Below, one piece after another: positions 50,844 through 59,138 of a stretch of 64,000 bases of DNA. Made by a program: the position numbers and the translations under genes. The stretch lies in assembly GCA_026913215.1 (NCBI GenBank), contig JAPTYK010000001.1, positions 930,001 through 994,000 on the forward strand. Reading direction: 5' to 3'. The notes under the pieces were generated by a model. The model did no database searches and was not told the DNA's origin. It worked only from the letters and a program-made list of their open reading frames with translations. Origin of the DNA: Streptomyces diastatochromogenes. GTDB taxonomy: Bacteria; Actinomycetota; Actinomycetes; Streptomycetales; Streptomycetaceae. How positions within the stretch are numbered: the first letter of the stretch is position 1; each line of letters opens with the position of its first letter.

Positions 50844-51706
50844 ATGACGGTCGACCATGCCCTCCCCTTCCCCGTCTCCGCCCGACATATCGCCTTTGCC
50901 GGATGTCGAGTCGCTGACTCCCGCCCGGCGGCCGGGTCGCGGTCCGTCCGTTCCACGCTGGCTGCGCCGGGCCTCGGGTCCGGTGCTGCTGCTCGCGCTC
51001 TGGCAGGCGTGCAGTGCGACGGGGTGCTGCCGGCGGACGTGCTGGCCTCGCCGGGGACCGTGGCGCGGGCCGCCGGTGAACTGCTCGTGGACGGGACGCT
51101 GCCGACCGCGATGGGGTCTCGCTGCGGCGGGTCGCCGTGGGGCTGCTGCTCGGCGGGGTCGTGGGGGTCGCGCTCGCCCTGGTGTCCGGGCTCTCGCGGC
51201 TCGGCGAGGACCTCGTCGACGCCCCGGTGCAGATGCTGCGGACGGTGCCGTGGGTCGGGCTGATCCCGCTGTTCATCATCTGGCTGGGGATCGGGGAGGC
51301 GCCCAAGGTGGCGCTGATCGCGCTCGGCGTCGCCTTCCACCTCTATCTGAACGTGTACGCCGGGATCCGGGGCGTCGACGCGGGGCTCGTCGAGGCGGGC
51401 GAGTCGCTGGGGCTCGGCCGGTGGGGACTGGTCCGGCACGTCGTCCTGCCGGGCGCGCTGCCCGGGGCGATGACCGGTCTCCGGTACTCCCTGGCCACGG
51501 CCTGGCTCGCGCTCGTCTTCGGCGAGTCGATCAACGCCGACGCCGGGATCGGCTTCCTCATGAACCAGGCGCGGGAGTTCTTCCGCACGGACGTGATCGT
51601 CGTCTGCCTGGTCGTCTACGCCTTCCTCGGCCTGCTCGCCGACGCCCTCGTCCGCACTCTCGAAAGGCTGCTGCTGCAATGGCGACCGACCTTCACGGGG
51701 CAGTGA
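50844..51706 (+). CDS. ssuC: Aliphatic sulfonate ABC transporter permease SsuC-like, frame-broken
   Basis: ATG at 50844 behind CGGAGTC; the transmembrane frame is reached only after a frame change, and ATG at 50857 is the in-frame alternative. Helices: RRASGPVLLLALWQACSATG, VLPADVLASPGTVARAAGELL, LRRVAVGLLLGGVVGVALALVSGLSRLGEDL, QMLRTVPWVGLIPLFIIWLGIGEAPKVALIALGVAF; EAA loop ESLGLGRWGLVRHVVLPGALPGAMTGLRYSLATAW; INADAGIGFLMNQAREFFRTD is typical of SsuC/TauC. Frame changes near 50,855, 51,027 and 51,118. Its end overlaps the ATPase start by 28 bp. Confidence 0.9.
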
Positions 51707-52412
51707 CCGTCCAGGGTCTCACCCGCTCCTTCGACGGGCGTCCCGTCGTCGACGGGCTCGATCTGACCCTGCGCGCCGGGCAGTTCACCGCCCTCCTCGG
51801 ACACAGCGGCTGCGGCAAGTCGACGCTCCTGCGGATCCTCGCGGGGCTCGACCGGGAGGTCTCCGGCACGGTCCTGGTGCCGCGCCGCCGCGCGGTCGCC
51901 TTCCAGGCGCCGCGCCTCATGCCCTGGAAGAAGGTCTGGCGGAACGTGCTGCTCGGGCTGCCGGGAAGCCGGACCGGGCGGTGGCGGAGCGGGCGCTCGC
52001 CGAGGTGGGGCTCGGCCACCGCTCGGGGGCCTGGCCGAAGACCCTGTCGGGCGGCGAGGCCCAACGCGCCTCGCTCGCCAGGGCGTTGGTACGGGATCCG
52101 GACCTGCTGCTGCTCGACGAGCCGTTCGGCGCGCTCGACGCGCTGACCCGGATCAAGGCCCAGCGGCTGGTGGCCGAGCTGTGGCGGCGGCGCGGCTGCA
52201 CGGTCCTGCTCGTCACGCACGACGTCGACGAGGCGCTGCTGCTCGCGGACCGGGCGCTGGTGATGCGGGACGGCGTGATCGCGTACGACACCGCCGTCGA
52301 CCTCGACCGCCCCCGCTCCCCCGGCGATCCGGCACTGGGCGCGCTCCGCGCCCGTCTGCTCGCCGAACTCGGCGTCAAGGAGACCGAGTTCGCCGACAGC
52401 TCCACCGCCTGA
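51679..52412 (+). CDS. ssuB: Aliphatic sulfonate ABC transporter ATPase SsuB-like, one frame break
   Basis: ATG at 51679 (MATDLHGAVTVQGLTRSFDGRPVVDGLDLTL). Walker A LLGHSGCGKSTLLRILAGL, Q-loop VAFQAPRLMPWKKVWRNVLLGL, signature LSGGEAQRASLARALVRDPDLLLLDEPFGALDALTR, H-loop VLLVTHDVDEALLLADRALVM. Q-loop PRLMPWKxVxxNV is typical of nitrate/sulfonate/taurine ATPases. Frame change near 51,962; about 244 residues. It overlaps the permease gene. Confidence 0.93.
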
Positions 52413-52436
52413 CCGAACCCTCCGAAGGAGACCCCG

Positions 52437-53473
52437 ATGAAGTCCTTCCGCCTGTCCGCCGCCGCGGCGCTGCTCGTGCCGCTCGCCCTGCTCGCCTCCG
52501 CCTGCTCCGGCGCCTCCGCCGCCTCCGGCGGTGCCTCGAACTCCGACGGCAAGGGCTCCCTGGTCCTGAACGTCGGTGACCAGAAGGGCGGTTCCGAGGC
52601 CCTGCTGCGCGCCGCAGGCGAGCTCGACGACCTCCCGTACCGGGTGAAGTGGTCGACGTTCACCTCCGGACCGCCGCTGCTCGAAGCGATCAACGCCAGA
52701 GCCGTCGACTTCGGCTCCGTCGGCAACACCCCGCCCGTCTTCGCCGCCGGAGCCGGTTCGAAGATCACCGTGGTCGCCGCGACGCACGGCGACTCCGCGG
52801 GCGAGGCGATCCTCGTCCCGAAGGACTCGCCGCTGCGCACCGCGCGGGACCTGAAGGGAGGACGGTCGCCGTCGCCCAGGGCAGCTCCGCCCACTTCCAG
52901 CTGATCGCCTCGCTCCGGAAGGCCGGTCTGACCCTGGACGACGTCCGGGTCAGCCTGTTGCAGCCGGCCGACGCCCTGGCCGCGTTCACGAGCGGCAAGG
53001 TCGACGCGTGGGCGGTCTGGGACCCGTACACCTCGCAGGTCCTGCTGAGCGGCAAGGGCCGGGTGCTGACCGACGGGCGGGGCCTCGTCAACGGCCTCGG
53101 CTTCCAGGTCGCCGCGCCCTCGGCCCTGGCCGACAAGGAGAAGGCGAAGGCGATCGGGGACTTCGTCGAACGCCTCCGCCGCGCCCAGGGCTGGGTGTTC
53201 GGCCACCCCGAGGAGTGGGCGAAGGTCTGGGCGAAGGAGACCGGGCTGCCGTACGAGGTGGCGCTGGCCGCCGTGAAGCGCAGCAACGGCACCCGCGTCC
53301 CCGTCGCCCTCGACGACGCGGCGGTCGCCTCCGAGCAGCAGCTCGCCGACACCTTCGCCGGGCTGAAGCTCATCCCCCGCACGTTCCGCTTCGCCGACTA
53401 CGTCGACACCCGCTTCAACAAGGACCTGCCGCCGTCCACCACCCCGGCGCGCAGCTACGGAAAGGCCTCCTGA
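52437..53473 (+). CDS. ssuA: Sulfonate-binding lipoprotein SsuA-like, one frame break
   Basis: ATG at 52437 behind GAAGGAG. Lipoprotein signal with lipobox LASAC near residue 24. Mature part: [72 protein letters not shown] is the SsuA/aliphatic sulfonate pattern; [22 protein letters not shown] and [13 protein letters not shown] follow. A single base lost near 52,862. About 345 residues. It delivers alkanesulfonates to SsuBC. Its stop overlaps the SsuD start (TGATG). Confidence 0.94.
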
Positions 53474-54683
53474 TGACCGTCCATCTGCACTGGTTCCTGC
53501 CGACCGGCGGCGACGGCCGGACCCTCGTCGACCGGCACGCCTACACGGACGGCGGGATCACCCGGGACCGGACCGTGTCCGGGGTCCGCGCCCCCGACAT
53601 CGACTATCTGATCCAGATCGCCAAGGCGGCCGAGCAGCTGGGCTTCGAGGCCGTGCTGACCCCGACCGGCACGTGGTGCGAGGACGCCTGGCTGACGACG
53701 GTCGCGCTGTCCCAGCACACCGAGCGCCTGAAGTTCCTGGTGGCGTTCCGGCCGGGGGTGATCTCGCCGGTGCTCGCGGCCCAGATGGCGTCGACGTACC
53801 AGCGGATCACCCGGGGCCGGCTGCTGCTCAACGTCGTGACCGGCGGCGACTCGGCCGAGCAGCGCCGCTTCGGCGACCACCTCGACCACGACCGGCGGTA
53901 CGCGCGCACCGCCGAGTTCCTCTCGGTGGTGCGGGGGGTGTGGGGCGGGCGGCCGTTCGACTTCGAGGGCGAGCACTTCCACGTCGAGGGCGGGCTGACC
54001 GCGCTGCCGCCGGACCCGCTGCCCGAGATCTTCTTCGGCGGCTCGTCCGCGGCCGCGGGTCCGGTCGCGGCGGAGCACGCGGACGTGTACCTGACCTGGG
54101 GCGAGCCGCCCTGGCAGGTGAAGGAGAAGATCGACTGGATCCGGCGGCTCGCGGAGGAGCGCGGCCGGACGGTCCGCTTCGGGATCCGGCTGCACACGAT
54201 CTCGCGGGACTCGGCGCGCGAAGCCTGGGCGACGGCCGACCGGCTGCTCTCCGATCTCGACGCGGAGACCGTCGCGGCGGCGCAGGAGCTCCTCGGGCGG
54301 AGCGAGTCGGTGGGCCAGCAGCGGATGCTGGCGCTGCACCAGGGGGGCTCGCTCGACCGCGACCGCCTGGAGATCTCGCCGAACCTGTGGGCGGGCGTCG
54401 GTCTGGTACGGGGCGGGCCGGCACCGCGCTCGTGGGCAGCCACGCGGACGTCGCGGACCGGATCGAGGAGTACCACGACCTGGGCGTCGAGCACTTCGTC
54501 CTGTCCGGCTACCCGCACCTGGAGGAGGCGTACTGGTTCGGCGAGGGCGTGACGCCCGAGCTGGCGGCGCGCGGGCTGCTGCCGTCGGCGCCCGCCTCCC
54601 CGCTGCTCGGCGTCCCGGCGGCGAACGGCCGTCCGGCCTCGGCCCCGGGCGGCGCGCCGCTGCTCGTGCCGGGCGGGCGGTAG
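53473..54683 (+). CDS. ssuD: Alkanesulfonate monooxygenase SsuD, one frame break
   Basis: ATG at 53473, one-base overlap with the preceding stop. [18 protein letters not shown] is the SsuD start; luciferase-like TIM barrel with [63 protein letters not shown] and [31 protein letters not shown], ending [40 protein letters not shown]. The enzyme uses FMNH2 and O2 to release sulfite from alkanesulfonates. No flavin reductase (SsuE) gene lies nearby. Frame change near 54,420; about 403 residues with a Pro/Ala-rich tail. Confidence 0.95.
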
Positions 54684-54762
54684 AAGCCGCCCGCGCCGGG
54701 CGCCCGGGCCGTCCGGACCTCGTGCGATCGTGCCGCTCGACCACCGCACGACCGCACGAGGT

Positions 54763-54781
54763 CTTGGTTAGGCTAGCCTTT
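54763..54781 (+). promoter_or_regulatory. DmdR/IdeR-type iron box
   Basis: CTTGGTTAGGCTAGCCTTT matches 14 of 19 positions of the iron-box consensus TTAGGTTAGGCTAACCTAA, including the uninterrupted core GGTTAGGCTA. It ends 6 bp before the DedA start codon and contains TAGCCT (54774-54779), a good -10 for a leaderless transcript. Iron-loaded repressor would block the promoter. Confidence 0.85.
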
Positions 54782-54787
54782 CCTGAC

Positions 54788-55267
54788 ATGGAGATCGTGC
54801 TCACGGCCGGAGCCCTGTACGTCATCGTCCTGCTGCGCGCCGGAGGGACGTTCGCCGTCGGGTGGCTGGCCGGTGCCGGCGCCCGGCGCAGCCGCTTCGC
54901 CGAACGGATCTCCTCGGCGAAGTTCCAGCGCGCCGAGCGGGCGATCCAGCGGTGGGGCGCGCCGGTGGTGGCCGTCTCCTTCCTGACCGTCGGCTTCCAG
55001 ACCGCCGCCAACTTCCTCGCGGGCAGCATGCGCATGCCGTTGCCGCGCTACCTCCCCGCCCTGTTCGTGGGCGGAGGGGCCTGGGCGCTGATCTACGGGA
55101 CCGCGGGGGTCGGCGTGCTCCACGTGCTGGGACGGCTCTTCGCCGAGCGGACGGCCCTCGGGGTGTCCGCCGTGGCCGCCCTGCTCCTCCTGGTGTGCGG
55201 GGTGGTGGCGTACCGCAGGAGGAGGGCGGTCCCGTCCTCCGGGGACACCGCGCCCGAGGCCTCCTGA
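54788..55267 (+). CDS. DedA/VTT-type membrane protein, iron-box controlled, probably leaderless
   Basis: Intact, 159 residues. ATG at 54788, with no Shine-Dalgarno sequence between the iron box and the start, so the mRNA may be leaderless. Helices: EIVLTAGALYVIVLLRAGGTFAVGWLAG, APVVAVSFLTVGFQTAANFLAGSMRMPLPRYLPALFVGGGAWALIYGTAGVGVL (the VTT/SNARE-associated domain), ALGVSAVAALLLLVCGVVAYRRRR. DedA relatives move lipid carriers or ions; an iron-starvation role here is inferred from the operator. The following monooxygenase lies 82 bp downstream on the same strand. Confidence 0.88.
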   Translation: MEIVLTAGALYVIVLLRAGGTFAVGWLAGAGARRSRFAERISSAKFQRAERAIQRWGAPVVAVSFLTVGFQTAANFLAGSMRMPLPRYLPALFVGGGAWALIYGTAGVGVLHVLGRLFAERTALGVSAVAALLLLVCGVVAYRRRRAVPSSGDTAPEAS

Positions 55268-55349
55268 GCCCGTCCCGTACGAGCCGCCCGCCCCGGAGGA
55301 GGGGCACCGGCACGGGAAGAACCGCATCCCCGCCCCGGTTGGTGGAAGC

Positions 55350-56446
55350 GTGAACGATTTCGGGTTCGAAGAGGTCAGGACGGTGGACGTCCTCGTCATC
55401 GGCGCCGGGCAGGCGGGACCTCGGCCGCCTTCCACCTGCGGCGCACCGGTCTGGAGCCGGACCGGGACTTCGTCGTCCTGGACCACGCCCCGCGTCCGGG
55501 CGGCGCCTGGCAGTTCCGCTGGCCGTCGCTCACGTACGGCAAGGTCCACGGGATGCACGCGCTGCCCGGCATGGAGCTGACCGGGCCGACCCCGCGCGCC
55601 CTCCTCGGAGGTGATCGGCGCGTACTTCGACACGTACGAGCGGACCTTCGGCCTGCGGGTCCACCGGCCCGTCGACGTCACCGCCGTCCGGGAGGGCGAG
55701 GGCGGCCGACTCCGGGTCGAGACCTCGGAGGGCGTCTACGCGACGCGGGCCCTGATCAACGCGACCGGCACCTGGGACCGTCCGTTCTGGCCGCGCTACC
55801 CGGGGCAGGAGACCTTCCGGGGCCGCCAGCTGCACACCGCCCAGTACCCGGGCCCCGAGGCCTTCGCCGGGAAGCGGGTGCTGGTCGTGGGCGGGGGCGC
55901 CTCCGGCACCCAGCACCTCATGGAGATCGCCGAGGTCGCCGCGGGGACGACCTGGGTGACCCGGCGCGAGCCCGTCTACCGCGAGGGCTCCTTCGGGGAG
56001 GCGGAGGGCCGCGCCGCCGTCGCCCTGGTCGAGGACCGGGTACGGCGCGGGCTGCCGCCGCAGAGCGTCGTCTCGGTCACCGGGCTCCCCTCAACGACGC
56101 GATCCGCGCGGCCCGCGCGCGCGGGATCCTGGACCGGCTGCCGATGTTCGACCGGATCACCCCGACCGGGGTGGCCTGGGACGACGGCCGGACCGCCGAC
56201 GTGGACGTCATCCTGTGGGCGACCGGTTTCCGGGCGGCGATCGACCATCTGGCACCGCTGCGGTTGCGGGAGCCCGGCGGCGGCATCCAGGTCGAGGGCA
56301 CGCGCGCGGTGCGGGACGAGCGCGTCCACCTCGTCGGCTACGGCCCCTCGGCCTCGACGATCGGCGCCAACCGGGCCGGCCGCGCGGCCGTCTCCGACAT
56401 CCGCCGCCTCCTGAACCGCGAGCCGGCGGCCGCGCTGACCGCCTGA
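55350..56446 (+). CDS. Flavin-containing monooxygenase-like NAD(P)/FAD oxidoreductase, frame-broken
   Basis: GTG at 55350 (NDFGFEEVRTVDVLVIGAGQAG) with GGTGGAAG upstream. FAD fingerprint VIGAGQAG; PGGAWQFRWPSLTYGKVHGMHALPG; FMO-type second dinucleotide site GKRVLVVGGGASGTQHLMEIAE; ATG motif ALINATGTWDRPFWP and VILWATGFRAAIDHL. About 370 residues, near the bacterial YUC/FMO-like size. Breaks near 55,418, 55,605 and 56,090. Position downstream of an iron-regulated gene suggests possible iron-limited expression; substrate unknown, siderophore N-hydroxylation not supported by family features. Confidence 0.87.
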
Positions 56447-56469
56447 GCCGCCCCGCCCCGCACACAGGC

Positions 56470-56504
56470 GGCGCCGCCGCCCCTGGGACGGGGGCGGCGG
56501 CGCC
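56470..56504. terminator. G/C-rich bidirectional terminator hairpin
   Basis: GGCGCCGCCGCCCC (56470-56483) pairs perfectly with GGGGCGGCGGCGCC (56491-56504), 7-base loop. It lies 23 bp after the FMO-like gene and 14 bp after the opposing small-peptide stop. Confidence 0.87.
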
Positions 56505-56518
56505 GGGTGCTGCGAGCG

Positions 56519-56578
56519 TCAGATGAGCCAGCCCAGGAAGTGGAAGACGCCGGCGAGCAGGTTGGTGATGACGTTCAT
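56519..56578 (-). CDS. 19-residue hydrophobic peptide
   Basis: ATG at 56578, stop TGA at 56519-56521, product MNVITNLLAGVFHFLGWLI. A purine-rich ribosome site GAGGAG lies at about 56588-56593. The peptide is uncharged except for His, wholly hydrophobic, and long enough to span a membrane once. It is bounded by its own terminator hairpin. It resembles membrane-active small proteins (type I toxins, phenol-soluble-modulin-like peptides, regulatory micropeptides) only in composition; I do not recognise a family. Position between FMO and the ABC exporter. Confidence 0.6.
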   Translation of the reverse strand: MNVITNLLAGVFHFLGWLI

Positions 56579-56701
56579 GGTGGTGCTTCTCCTCGTACAG
56601 GTACATCAGTGGGACGTGCGCGGTCGCGGTCTGCAGCCCGTCGCTCGCACTCCGTAATCATCCGATGGGCCGAGCGGGTGAAGCAACGAATCCCGGCACG
56701 A

Positions 56702-58545
56702 TCACACGTTCTGGGGAACAACCGCTCCCACGTTCGCCTGTTCGGTACGGGCGTCCCGGCGGACCAGGGCCGCGTAGCGCCCGTCCCGGGCGAGCAGCTC
56801 CTCGTGCGTCCCGCGCTCGGCGATCCTGCCCGCCTCCAGGACGACGATCTGGTCGGCATCGCGGACGGTGGAGAGCCGGTGGGCGATGGTGATGGTGGTG
56901 CGGCCGGCCGACAGGGCGTCGATGGCACGCTGCACCGCGTGCTCGGTCCGGGTGTCGAGGGCGCTGGTCGCCTCGTCGAGGATCAGCACCGGCGGATCGC
57001 GCAGGATGGTGCGCGCGATGGCGAGGCGCTGCTTCTCGCCGCCCGAGAAGCGGTAGCCGCGCTCGCCGACGAGGGTGTCGTACCCCTCGGGGAGCGAGGC
57101 GATGTGCTCGTGGATCTGGGCGGCGCGCGCGGCGGCCTCGATCTCCTCGTCGGTGGCGTCCGGCTTGGCGAAGCGGAGGTTGTCGGCGACGGAGGCGTGG
57201 AAGAGGTACGTCTCCTGGGAGACGACGCCGACCGCGCGGGCGAGGGTGTCGAAGTCCAGGTCGCGCACGTCGACCCCGTCGAGGGTGACGCGGCCGCCGG
57301 TGACGTCGTACAGCCGGGGCACCAGATAGCTGAGGGTGGACTTGCCGGAGCCGGTGGGGCCGACGACGGCCAGGCTGCCGCCGGCGGGGACGGTCAGGTC
57401 GATGCCGTCCAGGGTCGGGCGGCTCTGCCCTCGGGGTCGTAGCGGAACTCGACCTTCTCGAAGGAGACCTCGCCGCGGATCTCCGGCAGCCGGACCGGCT
57501 CCTCGGGCTCGGTGATGTCGACGGGCAGGTCGAGGTACTCGAAGATGCGCTGGAAGAGCGCGAGGGAGGTCTGCATCTGCACGCCGGTGGAGAGCAGGCT
57601 GACGGCGGGCCGGAAGAGGCCCTGCTGGAGGGAGACGAAGGCGACGAGCGTGCCGAGCGAGATCTGCGGGCCGCCCGAGCCGAGGGCGATGCCGGCGGCC
57701 CAGTAGATCAGGGCGGGCATGGCGGCCATGACGATGCCGATGGTGGACATCCGCCACCGCCCGGCCATGGAGGAGCGCACCTCCAGGTCGACGAGGCGCT
57801 CGGACTCCTCGGCGAAGGACCTGGTCAGCGAGTCGGCGCGGCCCATGGTGCGGCCGAGCAGGATGCCGCTGACCGAGAGGGACTCGGTGACGGTCGCGGC
57901 CATGGCGGCCATCTGCTTCTGGCGCTGGGTGGTGATCTTCTTGCGCTCGCGGCCGACGCGCCGGCTGATCCAGACGAAGACCGGCAGCAGGAGCAGCGAG
58001 ACGAGGGTGAGGCGCCAGTCGAGGGCGAGCATGGCGACGACGGTCGCGACGACGGCCGTCAGGTTCGAGACGAGGGAGGTGGCCGTGGAGGTCACGGTCG
58101 CCTGCATGCCGCCGATGTCGTTGGCTATCCGGGACTGGACCTCGCCCGTGCGCGTGCGCGTGAAGAAGGCGAGCGGCATCCGCTGGAGCTGCTCGTAGAC
58201 CCCGGTGCGCAGGTCGTGCATGACGCGCTGGCCGACGGTGGTCGAGATGAGGGTCTGGAGCACGCCGAAGACGCTGGTCAGGACGGCGGTGGCGATCATG
58301 CCGAGGGCGAGCAGGCTGAGCAGCCCGGTGCGTCCCTGGGGGATCGCGACGTCCAGGATCTCCCGGAGGAGGAACGGCGAGGCGACCGAGACGAGCGAGG
58401 CGGCGCCGACCAGGAGGCCGACGAGCGCCAGGCGCGCGCGGTAGGGGCGGAAGAGCCGCAGGATCCGCCGCACCTGGGCGGGCTCCTTGGGGCGGCCGGG
58501 GTCCCGGGGCGGGGGTGTCCAGTCGGACTGGTCGTGGGGGCGCAT
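56702..58545 (-). CDS. ABC-type multidrug/lipid exporter (fused permease-ATPase), one frame break
   Basis: ATG at 58545 (MRPHDQSDWTPPPRDPGRPKEPAQVRRILRLFRPYRARLALVG) behind AAGGAG. Six-helix ABC_membrane domain residues about 35-320 (FFTRTRTGEVQSRIANDIGGMQ). ATPase: Walker A VVGPTGSGKSTLSYLVPRLYD, Q-loop VGVVSQETYLFHASVADNLRF, signature RFSGGEKQRLAIARTILRDPPVLILDEATSALDTRTEHA, H-loop TTITIAHRLSTV. About 615 residues, half-transporter, acts as homodimer or heterodimer. Frame change near 57,420 between domains. Divergent MarR and a shared palindrome indicate substrate-induced expression. Confidence 0.95.
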
Positions 58546-58587
58546 GGGCTCCTTCGGAAGGATTCGACGGTCGATGAAGACCATAGC

Positions 58588-58612
58588 TCATTGTTACCTA
58601 TACTCACAATGA
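58588..58612. promoter_or_regulatory. MarR operator between exporter and marR
   Basis: TCATTGT-N11-ACAATGA, perfect 7-bp arms, in an A+T-richer stretch with TATACT (58599-58604) as possible -10 toward marR. It lies 43 bp from the exporter start and 25 bp from the marR start, so it can control both. Confidence 0.8.
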
Positions 58613-58636
58613 ACAGGGTCCTGATATTGTTCCCGC

Positions 58637-59098
58637 ATGAGCACCTCCGACCCGCTGGCCAGGACCGACGCCGACGGGCTCCTCGCCGAGCAGCTGCTGC
58701 GGCTCACCCGGCGGCTGCACCGGATCCAGAAGCGCCACCTGGAGCCGGTCGGCATCACGCCCGCGCAGTCCCGGCTGCTGCGCATGGTCGCGCACTTCGG
58801 CGAGCCGCCCCGGATGGCGGACCTCGCGGCCCGCCTGGAGGTCGTCCCGAGGGCCGTGACCAGTCTCGTCGACGGACTGGAGGCGGGCGACCGGGTGCGC
58901 CGGGTGCCCGACCCCGACAACCGCCGGGTGGTGCGGATCGAGCTCACCGACGCCGGCCGCGCCACGCTGCGCGAGCTGCGCAGCGCGCGCAGGGCCGCCG
59001 CAGAGGACATCCTTGCTCCATTGACCGTCGATCAGCGCGAGGTGCTCGGAGGTCTGCTGTCCGCCCTGGTCGACCCCGGCCCGGAGCGCGGCTGCTGA
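58637..59098 (+). CDS. MarR-family regulator
   Basis: Intact, 153 residues. ATG at 58637 (MSTSDPLARTDADGLLAEQLLRLTRRLHRIQKRHLEPVGITPAQSRLLRMVAHFGEPPRMADLAARLEVVPRAVTSLVDGLEAGDRVRRVPDPDNRRVVRIELT) in pieces shows the MarR winged helix with wing DPDNRRVV. Divergent from the ABC exporter with a palindromic operator between them; likely autorepressor and exporter repressor released by the exported compound. Confidence 0.94.
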   Translation: MSTSDPLARTDADGLLAEQLLRLTRRLHRIQKRHLEPVGITPAQSRLLRMVAHFGEPPRMADLAARLEVVPRAVTSLVDGLEAGDRVRRVPDPDNRRVVRIELTDAGRATLRELRSARRAAAEDILAPLTVDQREVLGGLLSALVDPGPERGC

Positions 59099-59138
59099 CA
59101 CCCCGGGCGCGGGGCCGCGCCGAAAGGGGAGCCGTGAC

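Noticed and set aside
55350..56446. Siderophore N-monooxygenase under iron control
   Set aside because: The upstream iron box is tempting, but sequence features fit general bacterial FMO/YUC-like enzymes, not ornithine/lysine N-hydroxylases, and no siderophore synthetase is nearby.
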